Made by a program: the position numbers and the translations under genes. The notes beneath the pieces were generated by a model that was not told where the DNA came from, did no database searches, and was given only the letters and a program-made list of their open reading frames with translations. Of a stretch of 9,005 nt of DNA, positions 1-5,827 are shown one piece after another (the stretch's first letter is position 1; each line of letters starts with the position of its first letter). The stretch comes from Caldifarciminota bacterium RBG_13_43_14 (lineage in GTDB: Bacteria > Hydrothermota > Tepidihabitantia > SM23-42): positions 7,596 through 16,600 of the forward strand of contig MEUM01000118.1 in NCBI GenBank assembly GCA_001771735.1, written 5' to 3'.

Positions 1-1293
1 AACTAGCTTTATTATACTATCTTCCTGACAATACAGGTAGCTCGCCCTTTCAAGCGCCTTGAGCAATTCGCGGCTTTCATATTCTGCAAACGAGATCCCG
101 CTACCGTGTTCGCTATCCTGCTCAAGATCAATGACCGTATCAGCCAATCCTCCAGTCGCCCTGACAATTGGTATTGAACCGTATTTAAATGCAATCAATT
201 GACCAAGACCGCAGGGTTCATAACGTGAAGGCATCAGAAAAAAATCGCTGCCCGCATAGATACGGTGAGCCAGCCGGTTATCGAATTTCAAATGAACCGA
301 AACCTGAGCCGGATATACATTCGAGTAATTTACCAATTTTTTCTGCATTTCAATGTCCCCGGTCCCGAGGATTACAATATTGAACCCGAGATCGATCATA
401 TCCTCGAAGATCTTGAGCAAAAGATCGAATCCCTTTTGGTCGGCTATTCTTGAAACCATGCCAATAAGCGGACCCGCAGTGTTCAGACCCAGTTCTTCGG
501 TCAAAGCGGCTTTATTGCGTAATTTACCTTTAATGTCCTGATAGGTATAATACAGCTCCCGGTCACGCGACGGATCCCATATCATATAATCTAATCCATT
601 GACGATACCAACTAAATGCTGACTGCGTTTTTTCAACACGCCTTCGAGACCGAATCCAAATTCTGGTGTCTGTATTTCCCTCGCATAATTCTCGGAGACG
701 GTCGTCACCATATCGCTGAACACTATACCGGCTTTTAAAAAGTTAATATCACCATAATACTCCAGACCATCGATCGAGAAATGCTCCGGCTCAAGACCAA
801 GCAGGGGGTATTTAGTCGAAGGAAAACGACCCTGATAACCGATATTATGTATCGTAATAATGCTGTGGGATGTGGATCCGCATTCGCGAAGGTAAAGGGG
901 AATCAAACCGGATTGCCAGTCATGGCAATGAACAATGTCGAAATTACGCGACTTAATAAACTCATTGACCGCTTTGCAAAAAAGTGTGAACCGTTCACAA
1001 TTATCAGGATAGTCGCCGTTTGAATCACCATAAAGTCCGCCGCGGTCAAAGAACTCAGGAACATCGATGAAAAAGTAATTATCACGTTGCCTTATTTTGA
1101 CCTTAAATCTCTTGCCAGCCATAACCGATATCGTCTCAATGACCGGTGCATCAATCCCTTTATATTTGGGCATGAATACGGCTGTTTCGACACCGATTTT
1201 ATTGAGATGTGAAGGCAGCGCGCCAACAACGTCGGCCAGGCCACCAGTTTTGGCATAGGGTACTGCCTCGGAAACTGCGAATGCAGCTTTCAT
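1..1293 (-). CDS. glgA: Glycogen synthase GlgA (C-terminus cut by window edge)
   Basis: Bacterial-type glycogen synthase (GT5, GT-B fold), which transfers glucose from ADP-glucose to the non-reducing end of an alpha-1,4-glucan in the cytoplasm. Reading from the ATG at 1293, the frame is open for 431 codons to base 1. The N-terminus carries the ADP-glucose-binding KTGGL at residues 15-19, followed by ADVVGALP. HCHDWQSGL is at 122-130, a typical NKAALTEELGL segment precedes the second Rossmann domain, and the acceptor/donor loop PSRYEPCGL is at 355-363 with the conserved catalytic-region Glu359. RATGGLADTV follows shortly after. Family members are about 480 residues, so roughly 50 residues are missing at the left edge. 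The start codon overlaps the stop of the upstream GalT-family gene (TAATG), implying translational coupling; no convincing separate ribosome site is seen. It is the last visible gene of the operon that starts near 4264. Family assignment is secure; true substrate preference (ADP- versus UDP-glucose) is inferred from the family. Confidence 0.95.
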   Translation of the reverse strand, partial: MKAAFAVSEAVPYAKTGGLADVVGALPSHLNKIGVETAVFMPKYKGIDAPVIETISVMAGKRFKVKIRQRDNYFFIDVPEFFDRGGLYGDSNGDYPDNCERFTLFCKAVNEFIKSRNFDIVHCHDWQSGLIPLYLRECGSTSHSIITIHNIGYQGRFPSTKYPLLGLEPEHFSIDGLEYYGDINFLKAGIVFSDMVTTVSENYAREIQTPEFGFGLEGVLKKRSQHLVGIVNGLDYMIWDPSRDRELYYTYQDIKGKLRNKAALTEELGLNTAGPLIGMVSRIADQKGFDLLLKIFEDMIDLGFNIVILGTGDIEMQKKLVNYSNVYPAQVSVHLKFDNRLAHRIYAGSDFFLMPSRYEPCGLGQLIAFKYGSIPIVRATGGLADTVIDLEQDSEHGSGISFAEYESRELLKALERASYLYCQEDSIIKLV

Positions 1294-2294
1294 TAAAGAA
1301 TGTTCTTTAGATAGGCAGCCGATTCTTCAGGTGGTGTTGGATTAATATAAAAGCCTGTCCCCCATTCAAAACCGGCAATATGAGTCAATACCGGTATTAT
1401 CTCGAGATGATAATGGTAGAAATCTATTCCCCTTAATGTTATCGGGGTCGTATGAATAATATAATTATAGGGTGGATTATTTAATGCCTTTTTCAATCTC
1501 AATAAACCATCTTTTAGTATCGTTGCAAGATCATTAAGTTCTTCATCAGTTGCATCTTCAAAATTGCTTTTATGATTCCGTGGCAGTATCCAGATCTCAA
1601 AGGGAAACCGGGGAGCGAACGGGCAAACCATAATAAAAGAATTGTTCTCACTGATCAGACGTTTGCGATCCTTTGTTTCCTGAGTTACCATATCACAGAA
1701 TATGCAGCGGTCCCGATATTCATAATACCTCTTTGCGCCATCCATCTCTTCTATTACACGCTTAGGTATGACCGGCATCGCAACCAGTTGTGAATGATTA
1801 TGCTCGAGCGAAGCTCCAGCGGCTGCACCAAAATTTTTGAAGATCATTATATACCTTAATCGATTATCGTTCTTCAGATCATTGAGCCGTTCTTGATAGG
1901 CATGGACTACGGCCTTAAATTGATCCGGTTCAAGATCGGCAAGATCGAGTGAATGATCATTAGTTTCGATGATCACTTCATGCGCACCGACACCGTTCAT
2001 CTTATCGTATATACCTTCGCCCCGGCGCTTGATATCCCCTTCGATCAATAAGGCTGGGAATTTGTTCGGGATGACCCTTAATGTCCAGCCGGCTGTGTTC
2101 GGTTGCGTATTCGGGGCACGATAGGCCATGATCTCAGGAGGTGTGGATGATTCGTTCCCTAGACAGAACGGACATAACTCGGGTGCGACTATTTTCTTTT
2201 CTGGTGTATATTTGAAATCCTTAGGTCTTTTCGCTCTTTCGGTTGAGATTATCACCCAGCGACCCAGTACTGGATCCTTTCTTAATTCAGGCAT
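1293..2294 (-). CDS. galT: GalT-family nucleotidyl transferase (galactose-1-phosphate uridylyltransferase or ADP-glucose phosphorylase-like)
   Basis: A 333-residue HIT-superfamily transferase of the GalT family, which works through a covalent nucleotidyl-histidine intermediate to move a UMP (or AMP) group between hexose-1-phosphates. The N-terminus MPELRKDP..GRWVIIS is typical. By analogy with E. coli GalT, zinc ligands would be Cys41 and Cys44 (CPFC), His114 and His165. The active site is HNHSQ at 165-169, with His167 the expected nucleophile and Gln169 contacting phosphate. A second CxxC sits at 197-200 (CIFC), and the C-terminal HYHLEIIP at 294-301 matches the family. The sequence around the active site (AGASLEHNHSQ) is closer to the AGAS..H.HSQ form, also found in plant ADP-glucose phosphorylase, than to E. 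coli HPHGQ. It lies 23 bases after the upstream foldase gene with no clear ribosome site, and overlaps glgA by one base. The neighbour makes an ADP-glucose or UDP-glucose link plausible. Family sure; exact substrate unsure. Confidence 0.9.
   Translation of the reverse strand: MPELRKDPVLGRWVIISTERAKRPKDFKYTPEKKIVAPELCPFCLGNESSTPPEIMAYRAPNTQPNTAGWTLRVIPNKFPALLIEGDIKRRGEGIYDKMNGVGAHEVIIETNDHSLDLADLEPDQFKAVVHAYQERLNDLKNDNRLRYIMIFKNFGAAAGASLEHNHSQLVAMPVIPKRVIEEMDGAKRYYEYRDRCIFCDMVTQETKDRKRLISENNSFIMVCPFAPRFPFEIWILPRNHKSNFEDATDEELNDLATILKDGLLRLKKALNNPPYNYIIHTTPITLRGIDFYHYHLEIIPVLTHIAGFEWGTGFYINPTPPEESAAYLKNIL
1294..1309. repeat. Short palindrome at the galT/glgA junction
   Basis: TAAAGAA, two bases, TTCTTTA: a perfect 7-bp inverted repeat that ends one base before the glgA ATG and contains the last galT codons and stop. 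In mRNA it could form a small hairpin immediately upstream of the glgA start, which ribosomes finishing galT would open. This is consistent with coupled translation, but the stem is AT-rich and it may be coincidental. Confidence 0.4.
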
Positions 2295-2317
2295 TTAAGT
2301 TGATGTTCGGTTAGCTA

Positions 2318-4264
2318 TTATTCCTGGGGATTATCCCGGGGTTCGTTTCCTTCTGGTGCCGGCTCAGGCAGAAGGATCTTGATGTCCGCGTCGGTCTTAA
2401 TCTTTGCCAGATAATCATTGGCGATATTACGTTGTTTTTCTCTGAGAATATTCATCTTAATATGCTCTTTGACCGTCTCAAAATCCTGGAAATATTCCGG
2501 CGTCCGCTCGATCAGTTTGACGAATCGATATTTGCCGTCATCAGTTTTAAAGACCTTGCTGATCGCATTTATGTCCATGGTATCAAAAACATATTTGTCA
2601 AATTCATCGGGTGACACTTTTTTCCGCAAAACACCGGTGTCTCCCCCTCGTTTCGCCGTTGGTGCTATTGAATGTTCGGTTGCAAGTGAGTCAAATTTAT
2701 CCGGTATTTTTAATGCGATTTTACGAAAATCTTCAGCCGCTTTTTTCGTTTCAACTATTATTTCCTGAAGTCTAACTGTAGCCAGGACCCGAAATTCGAC
2801 ATTATGGTCTTTATAATACAGTTCGACCTCATTATCCTCTACGCTTACCGGATCAAGGACGATCTTTTTATATAGACCGTTTTCAAAGAGTTTTCGTACA
2901 TTGTTTTTCATGGCATTTATGTATCCGTCATTGAGATAATACTTATTTAGCTCTCCAAGCTCGATCTTCAAATGATCATCGATCATCAGGTCGATAAGTT
3001 TGACAAACTCTTCCGCCTGATCGATATTAAACTGACCGAATTGCGGCTGTATTTGGTTTCGCTTGACCACTTCCCTTTTGAATATTTTAAATCCATTAAT
3101 TACTGCCATCAACGGGTTTGTATCAGCCGCGGCAGAATCGGATAGCACTTCAAAATATGTCTCAATCTTTGCTTTCTTACGTAATGTAGTGACAAGCTGT
3201 TCATCGACCGACTTCATTTTTTCGGCGCGTAAACCGGTTACCAGCTGGGCGCGTACTTCATCAAAGGTGCGGTAGCGATCGGGCTTATGGTCGGTCAAAA
3301 GGTAAACACCATATTTCCCCTCGGATTCGTAAACCCCGACGATCTCATTTAATGGTGCTGCAAAAAGCACACTATCAAGCGGAGCGGGCTTTGTGCCGCG
3401 GTATAATACACCGAAATTGCCTCCGTTCTTTCCGTTGAAAGCAGTCGAATACTGCTTAGCCAGAGTATCAAAACTTGCCATATCCTTTATCAATGAGTCC
3501 AACAATACGGTTGCCAGGCTTTCGGATTCCACGATCAATTCTTTTCCCCGTATTTCCTCGCGCAACAAATAATTCTGCTTGTTCGCCTTATAATATTTTT
3601 TCATTTCCTTTTCGGTCGGCTCAGCTAAGGCAACAACATGTACCGAGCGCACTTCGTCGATCAACATTGCGCGCCGGGCTTCGATCCATCCATCTCGGTA
3701 CTCATCAGTATCAGGTACTCTCTCTTTGAGGGCATTGGCAAAAATAAGCCTTGAAAGTATAATATTATCCAGCATTCCCCGCTCATCCGCCTGACGCATA
3801 CCAGAAGATTTACCGGCCTGTTCGTCAAGCTCAAGCCGCGTAATCGCGTAGCCGTCCACGGTTGCGACATAATCCTGATAATTCTTTTTAAAACACCGCT
3901 CCACCCCGGTCAGGGCGAATGAATCCAATGGCGGTTTGCGGAACTTGGTAGCAACTATTTCATATGCCTTTGCCGCATTTAAAAAATCCTCTTTCATTTC
4001 ACGGGCAAGGGCTAGGCGATAATACAACCAACCCTGATCTTTCTTGTATTTAGCGAGAAGCTCATCATATAAAGCAACGGCTTTTGCAAAGTCATGCATT
4101 TTATCAAAATACAAATCGGCTCTTTCTATTTCCCAGGTATATAGAGCTTTTCCCTGGTCGATCTTTCCTTCACAATACTCCAATGCCGCCGTATAATCGC
4201 CGGCGAGCACAAGATTTATATAATCATTTGGTAATACCATTACCAATAGTAAAATCAAATTCAT
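2318..4264 (-). CDS. Exported TPR protein with two SurA-like/PpiC rotamase modules
   Basis: A 648-residue predicted envelope foldase that would isomerise prolyl bonds or chaperone exported proteins. A short hydrophobic N-terminus (residues 2-11, LILLLVMVL) suggests a signal peptide or anchor, though it lacks a basic n-region. Residues about 20-125 look like TPR helices (for example AAKAYEIVATKF). Then the same arrangement occurs twice: a SurA-N-like start (ATVDGYAITRLELDE near 134; MAVINGFKIFKREVV near 386), a helical stretch, and a parvulin/PpiC domain. The first parvulin covers about 235-345 with GKNGGNFGVL, and the second about 490-605 with KRGGDTGVL. Both end in a DF/FDEV-type helix. The tail is acidic and proline-rich. 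The start is fixed by AAGGAGG four bases upstream. It heads the operon with galT and glgA, whose link to protein folding is not obvious. PpiC family assignment is firm; that both domains are catalytically active is not shown. Confidence 0.88.
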   Translation of the reverse strand: MNLILLLVMVLPNDYINLVLAGDYTAALEYCEGKIDQGKALYTWEIERADLYFDKMHDFAKAVALYDELLAKYKKDQGWLYYRLALAREMKEDFLNAAKAYEIVATKFRKPPLDSFALTGVERCFKKNYQDYVATVDGYAITRLELDEQAGKSSGMRQADERGMLDNIILSRLIFANALKERVPDTDEYRDGWIEARRAMLIDEVRSVHVVALAEPTEKEMKKYYKANKQNYLLREEIRGKELIVESESLATVLLDSLIKDMASFDTLAKQYSTAFNGKNGGNFGVLYRGTKPAPLDSVLFAAPLNEIVGVYESEGKYGVYLLTDHKPDRYRTFDEVRAQLVTGLRAEKMKSVDEQLVTTLRKKAKIETYFEVLSDSAAADTNPLMAVINGFKIFKREVVKRNQIQPQFGQFNIDQAEEFVKLIDLMIDDHLKIELGELNKYYLNDGYINAMKNNVRKLFENGLYKKIVLDPVSVEDNEVELYYKDHNVEFRVLATVRLQEIIVETKKAAEDFRKIALKIPDKFDSLATEHSIAPTAKRGGDTGVLRKKVSPDEFDKYVFDTMDINAISKVFKTDDGKYRFVKLIERTPEYFQDFETVKEHIKMNILREKQRNIANDYLAKIKTDADIKILLPEPAPEGNEPRDNPQE

Positions 4265-4268
4265 GCAA

Positions 4269-4275
4269 CCTCCTT
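4269..4275 (-). promoter_or_regulatory. Strong ribosome binding site of the PpiC-type gene
   Basis: AAGGAGG on the minus strand, four bases before the ATG at 4264. It decides the start of the 648-residue protein. Confidence 0.85.
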
Positions 4276-4290
4276 ATATATTTAACTATA

Positions 4291-4318
4291 ATGTTATCTA
4301 AAATAAAAAGGCTGTCAA
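4291..4318 (-). promoter_or_regulatory. Sigma-70-type promoter for the ppiC-galT-glgA operon
   Basis: A perfect -35 TTGACA (4313-4318) is followed after 16 bases by TAACAT (4291-4296, four of six matches to TATAAT) on the minus strand. Transcription would begin around 4284, giving a short leader containing the AAGGAGG. No other promoter is seen between the three genes, so all are probably transcribed from here. Confidence 0.55.
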
Positions 4319-4381
4319 GCCCTGAAAAACAAACAGCAGTTTCAACCAGAAGAAAAAGGAGAGAGTTCTTCAGGAAATTGC

Positions 4382-4427
4382 GTGAGACTTAAGTGTATCA
4401 AAGTGAGACGAAAATAGAGAGTGAGAC
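4382..4427 (+). repeat. Three direct GTGAGAC repeats, candidate activator sites
   Basis: GTGAGAC occurs exactly at 4382-4388, 4403-4409 and 4421-4427, with start-to-start spacings of 21 and 18 bases, roughly two helical turns. The cluster lies about 75-120 bases upstream of the predicted sigma-54 start point, the usual distance for the upstream activating sequences of NtrC-family enhancer-binding proteins. The likely binder is the NtrC/PilR-type activator encoded at the right end of the window, an inference from position only. Confidence 0.6.
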
Positions 4428-4477
4428 AGAGCGATATCGAAAACTCATAAGATTCCATGACTTAATTTGATAGTTTC

Positions 4478-4493
4478 TGGCATGAATATTGCA
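4478..4493 (+). promoter_or_regulatory. Sigma-54 (-24/-12) promoter of the pilin gene
   Basis: TGGCATGAATATTGCA matches the RpoN consensus TGGCACG-N4-TTGCW at all but one position, with GG (4479-4480) and GC (4491-4492) exactly 10 bases apart. Transcription would start near 4504 and run toward the first prepilin gene about 205 bases away. The GTGAGAC repeats upstream and a sigma-54 activator gene in the same window support the call. Sigma-54 control of the major pilin by PilR is established in Pseudomonas and other bacteria. Confidence 0.8.
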
Positions 4494-4527
4494 TATTACA
4501 TAGACAGCTGATCTTTGACAATTTATC

Positions 4528-4555
4528 TTGACATAATTCTCAAGATGAGTATGAT
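4528..4555 (+). promoter_or_regulatory. Candidate second, sigma-70-type promoter of the pilin gene
   Basis: A perfect TTGACA (4528-4533) and TATGAT (4550-4555, five of six matches) separated by 16 bases, downstream of the sigma-54 site. The start point would be near 4562. It could supply basal pilin transcription independent of sigma-54. Another TTGACA at 4515-4520 has no matching -10. Confidence 0.5.
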
Positions 4556-4570
4556 ATAAAGGGTTTTCTT

Positions 4571-4693
4571 AATATCGCTGATGCGATTATTGATTGTGCC
4601 TTAAAACCCCAAATTTCAGGGTTGCTTGAACAAGTAACCAGCGAACAGTGAGGCACAGGATAATAGTTATAAAAAATCGGCTTTAAAGTCGAT
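4571..4693 (+). promoter_or_regulatory. Structured 5' leader of the pilin mRNA
   Basis: Several inverted repeats fill this untranslated stretch. A hairpin at 4571-4591 has TCGC/GCGA closing a TGAT loop, extended past a bulge. A long-range stem pairs 4595-4603 (TGTGCCTTA) with 4649-4657 (TGAGGCACA), nine pairs including one G-U. Inside it are AACCC/GGGTT (4605-4609 with 4619-4623) and the partly competing GTTGCTT/AAGTAAC (4621-4627 with 4632-4638), giving a possible three-way junction with two alternative arms. A last hairpin, ATCGGCTT/AAGTCGAT with one G-U pair, at 4676-4693 ends two bases before the ribosome site. It may stabilise the mRNA or control translation. I do not recognise it as a known riboswitch class. 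Confidence 0.5.
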
Positions 4694-4695
4694 AC

Positions 4696-4702
4696 AAGGA
4701 GG
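4696..4702 (+). promoter_or_regulatory. Strong ribosome binding site of pilin 1
   Basis: AAGGAGG six bases before the ATG at 4709. This perfect site fits high expression of a major pilin and fixes the start, which in turn places the prepilin cleavage glycine at residue 4. Confidence 0.9.
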
Positions 4703-4708
4703 TTTTAA

Positions 4709-5233
4709 ATGAGAAAGGGTTTTACCCTTATTGAGCTGATGGTCGTGGTGGTCATCATCGGTATTCTTGCCGCAATCGCCATCCCGAATTTCATCAGTAT
4801 GCAGAAAAGAGCCAAAGAGGCATCGGTCAAGAATAATATGCACACCATTCAACTGGCGATTGAAGATTTTTCAACGCTGAGCGAAGGTTTCTATCCGATC
4901 GATTTAGTCCAGACCGTTGCCCTAGCTTCAGGTCTCGGTATTATTCCCCAGTCAGTTGCCGGTGCTGAACCTCTAGTTGGCCCACCCTTACCAGCGAACT
5001 TTCCGCTTGTTCCAACCTCGATAAAGAACGTGATCGTTCCCGCCAACAACACGGCTCAGACCGCTCATCCGGCGGCCGCTTGGGCTGCTGCCCTTGCCGG
5101 CAGTGCCACTACTGATTTTATGGATGTACTTGGCAATGCTGCCGCGGGGACGCCTAGCAACTGCGTTCGCTATATTATCAGCGGTTATGGTGTTGATGCT
5201 ATGTTAACAATCACCATGACTTCAGGTCAGTAA
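4709..5233 (+). CDS. Type IV prepilin, probable major pilin (PilA/GspG-like)
   Basis: A 174-residue type IV prepilin. It would be cleaved and N-methylated by a prepilin peptidase, stored in the inner membrane and polymerised into a pilus or pseudopilus. The short class III leader MRKG is followed by FTLIELMVVVVIIGILAAIA: cleavage after Gly4, Phe as mature residue 1 and Glu9 as the conserved mature Glu5. The hydrophobic helix ends near residue 29, continues amphipathically (KRAKEASVKNNMHTIQLAIE), and is followed by a small Ala/Pro/Thr-rich C-terminal domain (about 60-174) with a single Cys152 and a terminal SGYGVDAM..TIT strand motif. Strong ribosome site, a sigma-54 promoter, a long leader and a following stem-loop point to high, regulated expression. 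The second prepilin downstream is a paralogue. Whether it is a pilus subunit or type II secretion pseudopilin cannot be settled from sequence; the adjacent sigma-54 system favours a pilin. Confidence 0.92.
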   Translation: MRKGFTLIELMVVVVIIGILAAIAIPNFISMQKRAKEASVKNNMHTIQLAIEDFSTLSEGFYPIDLVQTVALASGLGIIPQSVAGAEPLVGPPLPANFPLVPTSIKNVIVPANNTAQTAHPAAAWAAALAGSATTDFMDVLGNAAAGTPSNCVRYIISGYGVDAMLTITMTSGQ

Positions 5234-5244
5234 TTGTAATAAAG

Positions 5245-5281
5245 ATAATGACGGGTAAGCTTAATACTTACCCGTCATTAT
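5245..5281 (+). terminator. Stem-loop terminator/attenuator between the two pilin genes
   Basis: A perfect 15-bp inverted repeat (arms 5245-5259 and 5267-5281, ATAATGACGGGTAAG and its complement) with a 7-base loop, starting 11 bases after the pilin 1 stop. It is followed only by a weak T-rich stretch (TTC...), so termination may be partial. It ends 22 bases before the pilin 2 ATG, and may set a high pilin 1 to pilin 2 ratio or protect the 3' end of the pilin 1 mRNA. Confidence 0.7.
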
Positions 5282-5303
5282 TTCAATAACACAATTTGTA
5301 CAC

Positions 5304-5819
5304 ATGAACACAAGACCAGGGTTTACTTTAGTAGAATTAATGACGGTGGTCGTCATTATCGGCATTATTATCGCAATGACTATTCCCAATTTAATTGATA
5401 TACGCGCACGAGCGCTGGAAGCGAGTCTTAAAGCAAATATGCATGCCGTGCATCTTGCGGTAGAGGAGTTTTGTACTATCGCCGATGGAGTATATCCGGG
5501 TGATTTAGACACGCGTATAAGCCAGGTATGCTCAAACCCTTCTGATCAATCATTGGCTGATGGCCGGCGAATACCACCTTTTTCAGATCGAGCATTATTA
5601 AGACCTCATACTGGATTAAAAAACCCCTTTAATGCCGCAGAATTTGTTGTTGATAATTTACTAATATACCCGCCTGTACCTGTACCACCGAGGGGATGTA
5701 CTTATTATTCGTCATATTTGCAGGACGGGTGCACGCCAAGCGCACCTGGCCAAATAGCTTACAGTTTTCGTCTAACCGCTTATGGTCATTCCGGCCCCCT
5801 GCAGCTGACCTACCCATAA
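5304..5819 (+). CDS. Second type IV prepilin, probable minor pilin
   Basis: A 171-residue prepilin with leader MNTRPG, cleavage expected after Gly6 and Glu11 as mature Glu5, then a hydrophobic helix (TVVVIIGIIIAMTIPNLI). It is clearly a paralogue of the preceding pilin: both share EAS.K.NMH....A.E.F.T...G.YP.DL after the helix and a C-terminal Y......YG.....L..T pattern. It differs by having four cysteines (57, 76, 132, 143) against one, suggesting one or two disulfides, and a Pro-rich segment near 122-130. No Shine-Dalgarno sequence is visible, and there is little room for a promoter between the upstream stem-loop and the ATG. Expression therefore probably depends on read-through from pilin 1 and should be much lower. 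The stop lies eight bases from the stop of the convergent TPR gene. Confidence 0.9.
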   Translation: MNTRPGFTLVELMTVVVIIGIIIAMTIPNLIDIRARALEASLKANMHAVHLAVEEFCTIADGVYPGDLDTRISQVCSNPSDQSLADGRRIPPFSDRALLRPHTGLKNPFNAAEFVVDNLLIYPPVPVPPRGCTYYSSYLQDGCTPSAPGQIAYSFRLTAYGHSGPLQLTYP

Positions 5820-5827
5820 TATTTCTG

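Larger units (their letters stand above)
4265..4708. other. 444-base divergent regulatory region between foldase operon and pilin genes
   Basis: This gene-free stretch serves both directions. The left end holds the minus-strand promoter and ribosome site of the foldase operon. Bases 4319-4381 are A-rich and show nothing I can assign. From 4382 rightward everything appears to serve the pilin gene: three GTGAGAC repeats, a sigma-54 promoter, a sigma-70-like promoter, a foldable leader and a ribosome site. A reading frame at 4084-4392 and a minus-strand one at 4667-4852 intrude but have no family features. Confidence 0.8.

Noticed and set aside
781..1085. Short open frames on both strands inside glgA
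   Set aside because: They are out-of-frame shadows of the GlgA coding sequence, whose motifs confirm the minus frame ending at base 1.
4321..4374. CCTGAA...TTCAGG inverted repeat
   Set aside because: Six-base arms 42 bases apart are expected by chance and match no known site layout.
4084..4392. 102-codon plus-strand reading frame
   Set aside because: It lies mostly antisense to the well-supported foldase gene, has no ribosome site, and shows no family motifs.
4382..4427. CRISPR-like reading of the GTGAGAC repeats
   Set aside because: The repeats are only 7 bases with 11-14-base gaps, far too short for a CRISPR array, and no cas gene is present.
4595..4657. c-di-GMP-I (GEMM) riboswitch in the pilin leader
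   Set aside because: The characteristic conserved core of that class is not visible, although a folded element is present.
4667..4852. Minus-strand 61-codon frame over the pilin start
   Set aside because: It is antisense to the pilin signal sequence, His/Asp-rich only because it mirrors the hydrophobic codons, and has no initiation signal.
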